A stretch of 64,000 bases of DNA from CAVRIA01 sp963721115 (GTDB lineage: Bacteria > Desulfobacterota > Binatia > HRBIN30 > CADEER01): assembly GCA_963721115.1 (NCBI GenBank), contig CAVRIA010000004.1, positions 62,001-126,000 on the forward strand, given 5' to 3'. The notes below the pieces were generated by a model that saw nothing but the letters and a program-made list of their open reading frames with translations, was not told the DNA's origin and searched no databases. Of the stretch, positions 44,257 through 52,356 are shown in pieces. Within the stretch, counting starts at the first letter, position 1; each line of letters opens with the position of its first letter. The position numbers were made by a program, and so were the translations under genes.

Positions 44257-44516
44257 GGGGGCTCCTTTCGAGTGAACCGGTAGGCCGGTGAGCGGCATCG
44301 CCGGTGCGCGCCCAGCACGTTTCCTCTCCACGTGGACACCGCCTGACCGGCGCACCCGTTCACCTAGTTTGCAGCTTCTTCCTCTCGCGGTTAGCGAGCT
44401 AACACATGTTAGCCGAAGGCGGCAAGGCGGCGATCGCGGTCTTCGACCCGAGCGTGCAGGCGTTGTCGTCGGAGCGCCTGCGCGTGAGTCTGAAGGGACA
44501 TTTTAGTGAGCCGCAG

Positions 44517-44572
44517 TCGGAGTCAAGTTTCGACGCCGATCTGGGTTCGGACCCCATGCCGATTCACACTCA
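44517..44572 (+). mobile_element. IS21-like terminal repeat remnant (site B)
   Basis: GGAGTCAAGTTTCGACGCCG and GGGTTCGGACCCCATGCCG are two units in the same order and spacing as site A, again ending GATTCACAC. It abuts the truncated secreted-protein tail that starts at 44570 on the other strand. Confidence 0.5.
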
Positions 44573-44929
44573 ACCCCCCGCGCGCTCGTTCGGGTCGTTC
44601 CTGCGTCCCCTCCAATTCCCTCCCCATTCCAACTCCGACCGACGGCTTCGGCTAGCGGCTTCGTACGTGGCGGAGGCGTCGAGTACCGAGCGCGAACAGA
44701 AGAATGCCACCGCGAGAAGGCCCAACCGGGAGAGTGACGGGGCGGCTATGCCGCCGTTGACGAGGATGTCCTCCACGGTCGTGTCCATGGCGACCTCACC
44801 TTGCGTGCAATTCGCACCGCCAACGACGCTGCCCATGACGTTGACGATGTTGGTGAAGGTACCGACTCTGGAGGGCGTGAGGGTGAGCATGAAGGAAACG
44901 GTCTGCTCTGGTGCCAGAGTGCCGATGCA
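44570..44929 (-). pseudogene. C-terminal remnant of a secreted protein with CTERM-like tail
   Basis: From an in-frame stop at 44930-44932 the frame reads GTLAPEQTVSFMLTLTPSRV, GTFTNIVNVMGSVVGGANC and AMDTTVEDILVNGG, the pattern of a DUF11/Ig-like repeat (V.L.P...GT.TN.V). Then comes APSLSRLGLLAVAFF, the start of a sorting-type transmembrane tail. After that the sequence degenerates (SRSVLDASATYEA) without the expected Arg cluster until later. The N-terminal part is missing. Similar tails end the intact proteins at 39.4 and 46.0 kb. Confidence 0.55.
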
Positions 44930-45367
44930 TCATGCACTTCTTTCATCTCTGTCACACTCCCATCTACGCACATCTCATCCCCTTGTCCGTGTCATCGGCA
45001 AAAATGCGATCTTGGCGAGAAACGAACACAAGCATCCGCTGCAAGCTCATCTATCGCTCGCTCTCCCAGCGGCGGCGCTATTGCCAGCAACGCCAAGCGG
45101 ACCATTCTTCTCGACTCAAGCACGACGCTCGTGGGACCTCCAACTTTCTTCACGGGTGTAGAATCGCTACATGCATATACGCGAACATTCGGCCCTTCCC
45201 GGCAATCCCGCGTTGCATCGGCGGTCTCACGTGCATGCACGGCGTCGCCATTTGACCGCCATGCGAGGGCATGGTCGAATCGCGGCCATCACTTGCACGG
45301 CGGCGATTCGTCGACATACAAACCGCCCCACGTCGCCGAGGAGAGGGACGAAGGGGAGGGCCTGTCC

Positions 45368-46087
45368 ATGAGCACCGGGTTTCGTCACGACCAACGCCGC
45401 CGCTCGATCGTCCGTGCCGCGTGGGCCCGCCGGGCTGCCCTGGCGCTTGCCGCCGTCAGCATGCTGCTCCCGGCGATGCCCCAGATGGCGGAGGCGGTGT
45501 GCTGCGTCTGTGAGGGAGTCACAACGATGGACGGGTGCGCAGCGTTTGGGTTGGACTGTGATGTCTGCTCTCTCCAATGTGCCACCGTCGGGGGGACGGT
45601 ACGAGCCTGCTGTGATGCAGTAACGGACTGCGGAGCGGGCGTCGCCGACACGTGCGGATCCAGCGGCGCTTGCTACCAGACCGCCGTCGGACCTGGGTTC
45701 TGCGATGGGACATGCACCGATTCCCTTCCGCCGAGTCCGACCGCAACCGTGACGATCACGCCCACCGAAACGCTAACGGTCACGCCGACCGTCACAGGGA
45801 CAGGGACCCCGAGTCTCACCCCGAGCACCACCCCAACCCCGCAGCCCAACGGCTCGAGCTGCGCGATCCCGGGGCAGTGTTCGTCGACCTTCTGCGCCGA
45901 CGGGGTTTGCTGCGACACCGCCTGCACCGGCCCTCTAGAGCAGTGCGATCTCCCCGGCCAGGCCGGCACGTGTGCGAGCACGGCCGCCGGCGCGCCGGCG
46001 CTGACGCCATGGGGACTGCTGGCGGCGGCCGCCGTGCTGGCGGGTGTCGCGGGGCTCACGCTGCGGCGGCGACTGCTGCGGAGTTGA
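45368..46087 (+). CDS. Cys-rich surface protein with IPTL/CTERM-like sorting tail
   Basis: 239 residues from ATG 45368, preceded by GGGGAGGG. A basic leader and signal peptide (RAALALAAVSMLLPAMPQMA) lead to a Cys-rich domain (EAVCCVCEGVTTMDGCAAFG, LDCDVCSLQCATVGG, CCDAVTDCGAG). A short Thr/Pro linker and the module CADGVCCDTACTGPLEQCDL follow. The tail APALTPWGLLAAAAVLAGVA-GLTLRRR has the short motif, transmembrane helix and Arg cluster of IPTL/PEP-CTERM-type signals handled by exosortase-like enzymes (family knowledge). It shares its C-terminal half with the protein at 38.4-39.5 kb. Probably surface-anchored; function unknown. Confidence 0.82.
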   Translation: MSTGFRHDQRRRSIVRAAWARRAALALAAVSMLLPAMPQMAEAVCCVCEGVTTMDGCAAFGLDCDVCSLQCATVGGTVRACCDAVTDCGAGVADTCGSSGACYQTAVGPGFCDGTCTDSLPPSPTATVTITPTETLTVTPTVTGTGTPSLTPSTTPTPQPNGSSCAIPGQCSSTFCADGVCCDTACTGPLEQCDLPGQAGTCASTAAGAPALTPWGLLAAAAVLAGVAGLTLRRRLLRS

Positions 46088-46276
46088 TCTCGCTCGCATC
46101 ACGCTCGGCGCTTTCGGGACGTGATCGTCCGTCTATTCCAATTCATGCTTCCGGCGCCAGCCCGTCACCATGGCCCTCGGGCCGTTCGGCTTCGATACTA
46201 CGTCCGCCCGAGCCGGGCTGAGGCGCGATTCGTGGAACACCCCAAGAGCGTTGATATGTAGACTGAGAGTTGTTTG

Positions 46277-46305
46277 TTGACGGCTGGATCGGACGCGGCT
46301 ACACA
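46277..46305 (+). promoter_or_regulatory. Putative sigma-70-type promoter
   Basis: TTGACG (46277-46282), 17-bp spacer, TACACA (46300-46305), about 100 bp upstream of the lipoprotein gene. The -35 is good and the -10 fair. The rest of the 319-bp gap from 46088 to 46406 shows no gene. Confidence 0.4.
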
Positions 46306-46406
46306 CAACCCGACGCGAAAGGGAGCCTGTCCCGTTCCTACGTCCTACGTCCAAGGGGGTGAGGGATGACTCCGAAGCGACCGACTTCTGTGCGCGGGCG
46401 ATGCTC

Positions 46407-47060
46407 ATGAATCGGCTAGGGGAGCGGAATCCCTGTTTTCCAAGTGGGGAGCTACGCCGGCTGGGACGCATGATCGCGGTCGTGGTCGCCGTGCTCGTGC
46501 CTGTAGGCGGTTGTAGCCTGCTCCAGCTCGGGGCGAAGCCCGCGCCGGAAAGAGAGTCGAAGCAGCGCGGGGAGCTCGTGATGGGTTACGGCCTGCTCGC
46601 CGACACACTCAGCGACGAGTCCGGGCTGAAGAAACTCAAGTTTCTGAAGACGATCACCCTGCGCGGACCGGCCCGTCAGGTCGGCGAGATCATGGACAGG
46701 CTCGCCACAGTGTCGCAGAAGCGATCGGCGGAGCTGGAGAAGCTGCGCCGGCTCGTTCCCGACGTCTCCGGGAAGCCCCAGACGAGCAGTCCGGTCGGTG
46801 ATGCCATCACAGCTGTTGCCGAGGATCTCGGAACGGAGGAGATGCTCAGCAGGAAGGGGGGCTTCAACACACGATTCCTCGTTCTGCAGGCTCAGGCGAC
46901 GCGGATGGTAGCGGCGATGTCGACGGCGATCTCCCGCTTCGACCCCAATGCGGAGCGCGTGAAGTGGCTTCTCAGCGTCGCGTCCGAGTATGAGGGCATT
47001 CGGAACGAGCTGATCGGTGCCATTGAGAAGCGGGGCTCGGCCAAGCAGCTGAACAAGTAG
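46407..47060 (+). CDS. Putative lipoprotein of unknown function
   Basis: About 217 residues from ATG 46407; ATG 46401, GTG 46359 and ATG 46470 are alternatives. A hydrophobic leader ends in VLVPVGGCSLLQLG, a plausible lipobox. The rest is helical and charged: MGYGLLADTLSDESGLKKLK, EIMDRLATVSQKRSAELEKL, SRFDPNAERVKWLLSVASEY and IRNELIGAIEKRGSAK. I recognise no family; the helical periodicity suggests a periplasmic helical bundle. It stands alone with a possible promoter upstream. Confidence 0.68.
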   Translation: MNRLGERNPCFPSGELRRLGRMIAVVVAVLVPVGGCSLLQLGAKPAPERESKQRGELVMGYGLLADTLSDESGLKKLKFLKTITLRGPARQVGEIMDRLATVSQKRSAELEKLRRLVPDVSGKPQTSSPVGDAITAVAEDLGTEEMLSRKGGFNTRFLVLQAQATRMVAAMSTAISRFDPNAERVKWLLSVASEYEGIRNELIGAIEKRGSAKQLNK

Positions 47061-47505
47061 GTCAGTTTCCGGATAGGGGCAGTAGGGCCCCCGATCTGCG
47101 GTCAAGGCTACCCGGCCGCTGGTCAACGTCGTGCAGCACCCCACCGATCCGGGCGGCCGAGGGTATCAGCTGGTGCGCCACCACGAGATCATGTTTCCGC
47201 TTCTCTGCGCGGCGGTTCTCGACCGGATCGAGACGACGAAGCCGAAACATTCAGCCAAGAAGCGATCCTGACCGCAGCTCCTCAATCACACATCGGATCC
47301 GACGAGACCCAATTACAGTGCTCGTTCGCTCTCCTGCAGCAGATTGCCGCAATCGTTCGGCTGTGCGCCAGCGCTTCGAGGAGCTACTGCTCGCCACGCG
47401 GGGGTCGACGACGCGAAACGACTCGGGGCCGACGTTGCGGAAGAATTGATCGACGACCGCTAGACGACTCGCGCGGAGTACGTCGGCCGAGGGCCGTTCT
47501 TTTGG
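47061..47505. other. Gene-poor stretch with a possible coding remnant, 445 bp
   Basis: After a TAG at 47081-47083 a rightward frame reads ATRPLVNVVQHPTDPGGRG then YQLVRHHEIMFPLLCAAVLD and ends at a TGA near 47271. It looks like the tail of a gene but has no start and no family I recognise. The remainder up to 47505 holds nothing I can name. Confidence 0.4.
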
Positions 47506-47935
47506 TCAGATCGGTCCCGCTTCGTCCGCGAACCGTCGCGGTGATTGCCCCGTCCAGCGACGAAAAGCTCGCGTGAACGTCGCATCGTCGGAGAAGCCGA
47601 GAAGGAAGGCGATCTCTTTGATGCTGTACTTCCCCTTCTGCAGGTAACTGCGCGCCAGATCCTGCCGTGCGCAATTCAGCAATACCTTGTACGAGGTTCC
47701 TTCCTGCGCGAGCTGTAGCTGCAAGTTGCGCGGGCTCATGCACAGGCGCTGCGCGATCGTGGCTTCCGACGGGCCGCCGTCCGGCAAGTGCTCGACCAGC
47801 AGCGCGTGGACGCGGTCACGGAGCGAATCGACGCGACCAATGCGCGCCAGATGATCGGCGACCAGTGCATCGTTCTGTTTCGCCAGCTCCGCATTACCGT
47901 AGGAACTCTCAGGTACGCAAGATACGTAGCGTGCT
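47506..47935 (-). pseudogene. C-terminal fragment of an AraC-family regulator
   Basis: The leftward frame encodes IGRVDSLRDRVHALLVEHLP, IAQRLCMSPRNLQLQLAQEG, LARSYLQKGKYSIKEIAFLL and GFSDDATFTRAFRRWTGQSP, a complete AraC double helix-turn-helix with the usual GFSDxxxFxRAFRRWxGxSP ending. The N-terminal effector domain is missing: upstream of about residue YVSCVPES the sequence turns into an acetyltransferase fragment in another frame. A protein limited to the DNA-binding domain could be made only if a fortuitous start is used. Confidence 0.65.
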
Positions 47936-48190
47936 CCATTGGTGCAGAACCTCGAACTGCCGTCGCACCAGGCCTTGGCCGCGGTGCGCCGGGTCCGTAC
48001 CGACCAGCTCGGGTTGCCCAACGTCGATGGCGACGCCGTCGTACGACCAGCGCTGCGAGATCAGGCAACAGGACGACACGATGCGGCCGGAGCGCGTGTC
48101 CTCGACGATGCTGAAGTCGTCGAGGCTGACCTGTTTCTCCCCCACCGTCCCAGATGCTGAGCAGGGCGTCCTTCCGGCGCCTATTCTTCC
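47930..48190 (-). pseudogene. N-terminal fragment of a GNAT acetyltransferase
   Basis: The leftward frame from GTG 48145 reads EKQVSLDDFSIVEDTRSGRI, SSCCLISQRWSYDGVAID and GQPELVGTDPAHRGQGLVRR, the conserved acetyl-CoA-binding region (V-G-T-x-P-x-x-R-x-x-G-L-x-R) of a GNAT enzyme. Upstream, RRKDALLSIWDGG continues the homology in another frame, so one base is extra in the GGGGG run near 48145. Downstream it stops after QFEVLHQWS, where the AraC fragment begins. Both are leftward, so a deletion or rearrangement fused two broken genes. Confidence 0.55.
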
Positions 48191-48241
48191 AGAGTGGAAT
48201 GCGGCTCTCCCGCTAGTCTAGCGCCCTGGCCCCCGGCGCGG

Positions 48242-49552
48242 TCAGCGCTCCGGTGAAATGGTTTCGAGCTCCTGGTTCGCAGTCTCCGGCACGAAGAGGC
48301 CGATGATCAGCGGGGCCAGCGGGGTGACCAGTAGCATCGACGTGATTGCGGCGGGATGGCTCCCGAGCATCTCGTACAGCCGCCCTTCAAGCCACAACCC
48401 GAGCGCCGCGCCGACGGTGGCCACTACCGCACGGATACCCGACGCGGTGGACCGGTACGACGTGGGAAAGAGCTCCGCACCCAGTGCGGCGAACAAGACG
48501 AGCACGAGGGTGAGCGTCAGCAACATCAGCCCCCAGGCCGCCGGCACCCACGCCCCGGCTGCGTTGTAGAACAGCGCCGTGGCCGCGGCATTCAGCAGGA
48601 TGCCAACGATCATCACCCACTTGCGCCCGAAGCGGTCCCCGAGCGCACCGGCGGCTACGTTGCCGATCGGCGCCAGGACCCCAACCGTCAAGTATAGCAC
48701 TGCCACCGTGCCTGGCGAGTAACCGTGCACTTCCTGCAGGAACTTGGATACGAAGAGCATCGACGTCTCGAGGACGAAGGCGATCGGAAAGAGCGCCGCG
48801 CACAGTGCCACCAAGCGGCCCGGATACATGCGCACGAGACTGCGCAGCGGGTGAAGGAACTCGGCAAACCCGCCGGCACTGCCGCGGCTGAGGCGGTGGG
48901 CCTCGAAGCGTCGCGTCTCCGACAGACTGCGGCGAAACCACGCCAGCAACAGCAGCGGAAAGACGCCCAAGACGTAGAGGGCGCGCCACTTGAAGGGCAG
49001 GATGTTCATCGTGGAGAATACGATCGCAGCCACGCCGTGTCCGAGCGTCCCCAGCGCCCCCAACATCCCGATGCCCCAGCCGCGAATCTTGGCGCCGAAC
49101 TCCTCGGCGATCACCACGACCGCAACCATGGACTCGGCGCCGATGAATACGCGGGAGAGGAACTGCAGCGCCGCGAACTGTAGCGCATCTTGCGCAAACG
49201 CCGTGAGAAACGTGCAGAGCGTGAAGCCCAGAATCGTTCCCAGCAGCAATAGGCGCCGGCCCATCCGGTCAGCCAGGACCGTGAATAGGATCGCCGGAAT
49301 CACGCCGAGACGCACCACGGCGGTCAGACTGCCCACCTCCGACTCCGCCACGCCCAATCCGCTCTGGATCTGCGGCAGCGCCAACCCCAGGATAGCCATG
49401 GCGTAGTTGTCGAACAGGTTCGCGGCGCCGACCACCCCAAGCAAGCGCCATTCGGGACGCGTCAAGCCGGGCGGGCGGCCGAGAAACGGCAGCACTTTCG
49501 ACCACCACGGGCGTGCGGCTGTCCGTTCGTCGTGCATCGCCCCCGCGCTCAC
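48242..49552 (-). CDS. MFS transporter (sugar/metabolite:H+ symporter-like)
   Basis: 436 residues from GTG 49552, which overlaps the upstream stop (GTGA); ATG 49537 five codons later is an alternative. Twelve hydrophobic helices and the MFS loop motifs are visible: VLADRMGRRLLLLG (motif A between TM2 and TM3), LSRVFIGAESMVAVVVIAEE in TM4, and the second-half copy AAGALGDRFGRKWVMIVG. ELFPTSYRSTASGIRA matches the SV2/SP-type subgroup that carries organic acids or sugars. It is coupled to a DapA-like aldolase fragment, so its substrate may be the corresponding acid; the specific substrate is unknown. Confidence 0.9.
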   Translation of the reverse strand: MSAGAMHDERTAARPWWSKVLPFLGRPPGLTRPEWRLLGVVGAANLFDNYAMAILGLALPQIQSGLGVAESEVGSLTAVVRLGVIPAILFTVLADRMGRRLLLLGTILGFTLCTFLTAFAQDALQFAALQFLSRVFIGAESMVAVVVIAEEFGAKIRGWGIGMLGALGTLGHGVAAIVFSTMNILPFKWRALYVLGVFPLLLLAWFRRSLSETRRFEAHRLSRGSAGGFAEFLHPLRSLVRMYPGRLVALCAALFPIAFVLETSMLFVSKFLQEVHGYSPGTVAVLYLTVGVLAPIGNVAAGALGDRFGRKWVMIVGILLNAAATALFYNAAGAWVPAAWGLMLLTLTLVLVLFAALGAELFPTSYRSTASGIRAVVATVGAALGLWLEGRLYEMLGSHPAAITSMLLVTPLAPLIIGLFVPETANQELETISPER

Positions 49553-50135
49553 CCGTTCAAAAGCGGCTGCACCCGCTCCGCATACACGCGCTCAGGATCG
49601 GTGATCGCACCGAGGCGGATTGCGCTGTCGAGCAACAACACGCGATCCGCCCCGGGACGGCGCGGCGCGCGCGGATGCACGGCGTCGGACGACAGGCTGC
49701 CGGTCAGATGCAGATACTGCGCAGCGGAATGCTTGTAGCCTGCCACCGGCTTGCGGAAGCCGACGTTGCCCAGATGTTGGAGCGCATCGTTGCACGTCAG
49801 GAACGACACGTCGCCGGCCGCCAGGGCGCGGTCGCGCGCCGCAAACGCCTCCGGTGCGAAGATCGAGAGTCCGAGCAGGTAGTCGCTGCGATACGCCACC
49901 ATATCGATTCCCAAGTCGTTATCGATTCCCAAGTCGTTGCCGCTGTAGATGTGGAAGTCGCGACGCAACCGATCACGTACCGCCAAGCGACGCAACTCGA
50001 TCGTGCGATCCAACGAGGAATGTTTGGCGCCGGCGAGTTGCGGAATCTCGATGAGGCGCTCGAACGTGTCCGGAAGCCGGAAAAATCTCGGCGCTTCGCG
50101 AATGGGTTGCGAGGCGGTGTTGGCGGGAAGCACAA
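49549..50135 (-). pseudogene. C-terminal part of a DapA-like (dihydrodipicolinate synthase family) protein
   Basis: The leftward frame reads EIPQLAGAKHSSLDRTIELR (containing the Schiff-base Lys of the DapA family, AGAKHSS), DFHIYSGNDLG, YLLGLSIFAPEAFAARDRAL and PVAGYKHSAAQYLHLTGSL. N-terminal to about CIVLPANTAS the sequence becomes antisense to a transposase remnant, so the first half of the barrel is lost and the protein cannot be an active aldolase. A perfect 18-bp duplication repeats NDLGID. The MFS gene overlaps its stop, so the intact ancestor was probably an uptake-plus-catabolism operon. Confidence 0.65.
49903..49938. repeat. Perfect 18-bp tandem duplication
   Basis: ATCGATTCCCAAGTCGTT occurs twice head to tail (49903-49920 and 49921-49938), adding six residues (NDLGID) in frame to the DapA-like fragment. 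It looks like a recent slippage duplication. Confidence 0.95.
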
Positions 50136-50165
50136 TGCACGTGAAGGTTGGTGGTGGCGGCGGGG

Positions 50166-50645
50166 ATGTATCTACGAGCAGCGCGGCGGCGCAAAGACGG
50201 CAAGCTCCACGTCTACTGGCAGCTGGTGCGCTCGGTTCGCCAGGGCCGCAAGGTCCGACAGCAAGTCGTTGCGCACCTCGGCGAGCTCGACGAGGCGCGC
50301 AAGCGCGAGCAAAGGCGCTGGCGGAGTCGATCACCGGCGGCGATCGAAGTAGGCGGCAGGCCGATCTGTTTACCGACACCGCCGAGATGAGCGAGCCCGT
50401 CGCAGTCCGGCTGGACCAGGTAAGGCTCGAACGTTGCCGCACGTTCGGAGCGGTGTGGCTGGCTTGGCAGCTGTGGCAGGCGCTGAGGTTCGACGAGCTG
50501 TGTGATGCCGTCGGGGCGAGAGGCGGTGGCGTGGGGCGACGTGCTGGCGATTCTGACGATTGGGCGGCTGTGCGAGCCCTCGAGCGAGCTGGCCATCGAG
50601 CTGACCGCGAGGGATTCGAGGCATGGCGCCAAGCCGAAAAAGTAG
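50166..50645 (+). pseudogene. Frameshifted and truncated transposase remnant (IS1634/IS4-like)
   Basis: Three pieces read rightward. From ATG 50166: MYLRAARRRKDGKLHVYWQL and RQGRKVRQQVVAHLGELDEA, the usual start of IS1634-type transposases. In another frame: AKALAESITGGDRSRRQADL, LERCRTFGAVWLAWQLWQAL and RFDELCDAVG. In the first frame again: REAVAWGDVLAILTIGRLCE and PSSELAIELTARDSRHGAKP, to the stop at 50643-50645. The catalytic part is missing. It overlaps antisense with the truncated DapA-like gene, so this element probably caused that truncation. Confidence 0.65.
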
Positions 50646-50740
50646 CGTGTTCCCGTCTCACGAGACCACGTGATCTGCAGCGTGCGCCTCGCGGGCAGCG
50701 GTGAAGGGCAGGGTTCTTCTCATCTTTTGAGGAGCGTCCC

Positions 50741-52267
50741 CTAATCGACGGCGCGGTCGAGGCTGCGGTACTGGATGGCTTCGGCGACGTGGGCGGGGCC
50801 GATGCGCTCGGACTGGTCGAGGTCGGCGACGGTGCGGGCGACCTTGAGGATGCGCGTGTAGGCGCGGGCGCTGAGGGCGAGCTTGGTCATGGCGGCCTCG
50901 AGCAGGCGCTCGGCGGCCTCGTCGGGGACGCCGAAGCGGCGCAGGTCGCGCGGGCTCATCTGCGCGTTGCAGAAGATGGCGCGCCCGGCGAGCCGCTCGA
51001 GCTGCACGCGGCGGGCGGCGTCGACCCGCGCCCGCAGCGCGGCGGAGGGCTCCCCGGTGGCGCGGCCGGAGAGCTCGCGGTAGCTCACCGCCGGCACCTC
51101 GACCTGGATGTCGATGCGGTCGAGCAGCGGGCCGGACACCCGCGCCCGATAGCGCTGGATCTGCGGCAGCGTGCAGGTGCACTCCCGCTTCGGGTCGCCG
51201 AGGAAGCCGCACGGGCAGGGGTTCATCGCAGCGATGAGCATGATGTCGGCCGGGTAGGTGGTCGAGCCGTGGGCGCGCGAGATGGTGATGCGGCGCTCCT
51301 CGAGCGGTTGGCGCAGCACCTCGAGGACGTTCTTTCGGAACTCCGGCAGCTCGTCGAGGAACAGCACGCCGTGGTGGGCGAGCGACACCTCTCCCGGGCG
51401 CGGCACGGTGCCGCCGCCGATCAGGCCCGCGTCGCTGATCGTGTGATGGGGGGCGCGGAAGGGGCGGGCCGCGATCAGGGAACGGCCGTCCATGAGACCC
51501 ATCACGCTGTGCACGCGCGTCGTCTCGATGGCCTCGTTCAGGGTGAAGGCCGGCAGGATGGTCGGCAGGCGCTTCGCCAGCATCGTCTTCCCCGACCCCG
51601 GCGGCCCGACCATGATGACGTTGTGGCCGCCCGCGGCGGCGACCTCCAGGGCGCGCTTGACGTGCTCCTGCCCCTTCACGTCGGCGAAGTCGATCTCGTA
51701 GCGGGCATTCGCCTGGAAGAGGGAGACCAGGTCGACCTGCGTCGGCGCGATGGAACGGTCGCCGCGCAGAAACTCGAAGGCATCCGCCAGCGTCGCCACG
51801 GGCGTGACGTCGATTCCCTGGATCACCGCCGCCTCGAGCGCATTGTCCGGCGGCAGGAGGATACCGCGCAGCTTGCGGCGCTGCACCGCGGCGGCGATCG
51901 GCAGGGCGCCGCGCACCGCCTTGACCCGGCCGTCCAGCGAGAGCTCGCCGAGAATGGCGTACTGCCGCAGCCGCTGCGCCGGGAGCTTCCCCGAGGCGGC
52001 GAGCATGCCGAGCGCGATCGGCAGGTCGAAGGCCGAGCCCTCTTTCTTGACGTCGGCGGGCGCCAGATTGACGGTGATCCTGCGCTGCGGGAACTCGTAG
52101 CCGGAGTTCTTGAGCGCCGAGCGCACGCGATCCTTGCTCTCCCGCACCGCGCCCTCGGGCAGGCCGACGACGGCCAGCGCCGGCAGGCCGGGAGCGAGAT
52201 CGACCTCGACCTCGATGAGAAGCCCCTCGATTCCCTGCAGGGCGCTGGACAGGACCGTTGCGAGCAT
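50741..52267 (-). CDS. comM: YifB/ComM-family Mg-chelatase-like AAA+ ATPase
   Basis: 508 residues from ATG 52267. The N-terminal ChlI-like domain is clear (GLPALAVVGLPEGAVRESKD, ITVNLAPADVKKEGSAFDLP), followed by the AAA+ core: VMVGPPGSGKTMLAKRLP-type Walker A, VLFLDELPEFRKNVLEVLRQ (Walker B), AAMNPCPCGFLGDP (zinc-like Cys cluster), LLDRIDIQVEVP, and the C-terminal Mg_chelatase_C helices. In naturally transformable bacteria ComM is a helicase that promotes branch migration of incoming DNA. It is divergent from dprA with 89 bp between starts, consistent with a shared DNA-uptake theme. Full length for the family. Confidence 0.94.
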   Translation of the reverse strand: MLATVLSSALQGIEGLLIEVEVDLAPGLPALAVVGLPEGAVRESKDRVRSALKNSGYEFPQRRITVNLAPADVKKEGSAFDLPIALGMLAASGKLPAQRLRQYAILGELSLDGRVKAVRGALPIAAAVQRRKLRGILLPPDNALEAAVIQGIDVTPVATLADAFEFLRGDRSIAPTQVDLVSLFQANARYEIDFADVKGQEHVKRALEVAAAGGHNVIMVGPPGSGKTMLAKRLPTILPAFTLNEAIETTRVHSVMGLMDGRSLIAARPFRAPHHTISDAGLIGGGTVPRPGEVSLAHHGVLFLDELPEFRKNVLEVLRQPLEERRITISRAHGSTTYPADIMLIAAMNPCPCGFLGDPKRECTCTLPQIQRYRARVSGPLLDRIDIQVEVPAVSYRELSGRATGEPSAALRARVDAARRVQLERLAGRAIFCNAQMSPRDLRRFGVPDEAAERLLEAAMTKLALSARAYTRILKVARTVADLDQSERIGPAHVAEAIQYRSLDRAVD

Positions 52268-52356
52268 GGCGTCTACTTCTTGTGCCAGTGAACATATGAT
52301 ATCAGTATGAATCTGTCGAGTTGCATTGAAGCCACCCCTTGATTTAGTTTGACGTC
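52268..52356. promoter_or_regulatory. AT-rich divergent comM-dprA promoter region
   Basis: The 89 bp between the two divergent starts are markedly AT-rich compared with the surroundings and contain CATATGATATCAGTATG, a near-palindrome. No single -35/-10 pair stands out on either strand, so only the region, not the elements, is called. Confidence 0.4.

Larger units (their letters stand above)
44257..45367. other. Gene-poor stretch, 1.11 kb
   Basis: Contains an IS21-like end remnant (44517-44572) and the minus-strand tail of a secreted protein (44570-44929). The rest (44930-45367) has somewhat lower GC than the flanks and short scrambled frames without family resemblance. GGGGAGGG near 45357 is the ribosome site of the next gene. 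Confidence 0.5.

Noticed and set aside
44930..45367. Small genes in the lower-GC stretch before the Cys-rich protein
   Set aside because: Several short frames overlap here, but none has a ribosome site, consistent codon use or recognisable sequence.
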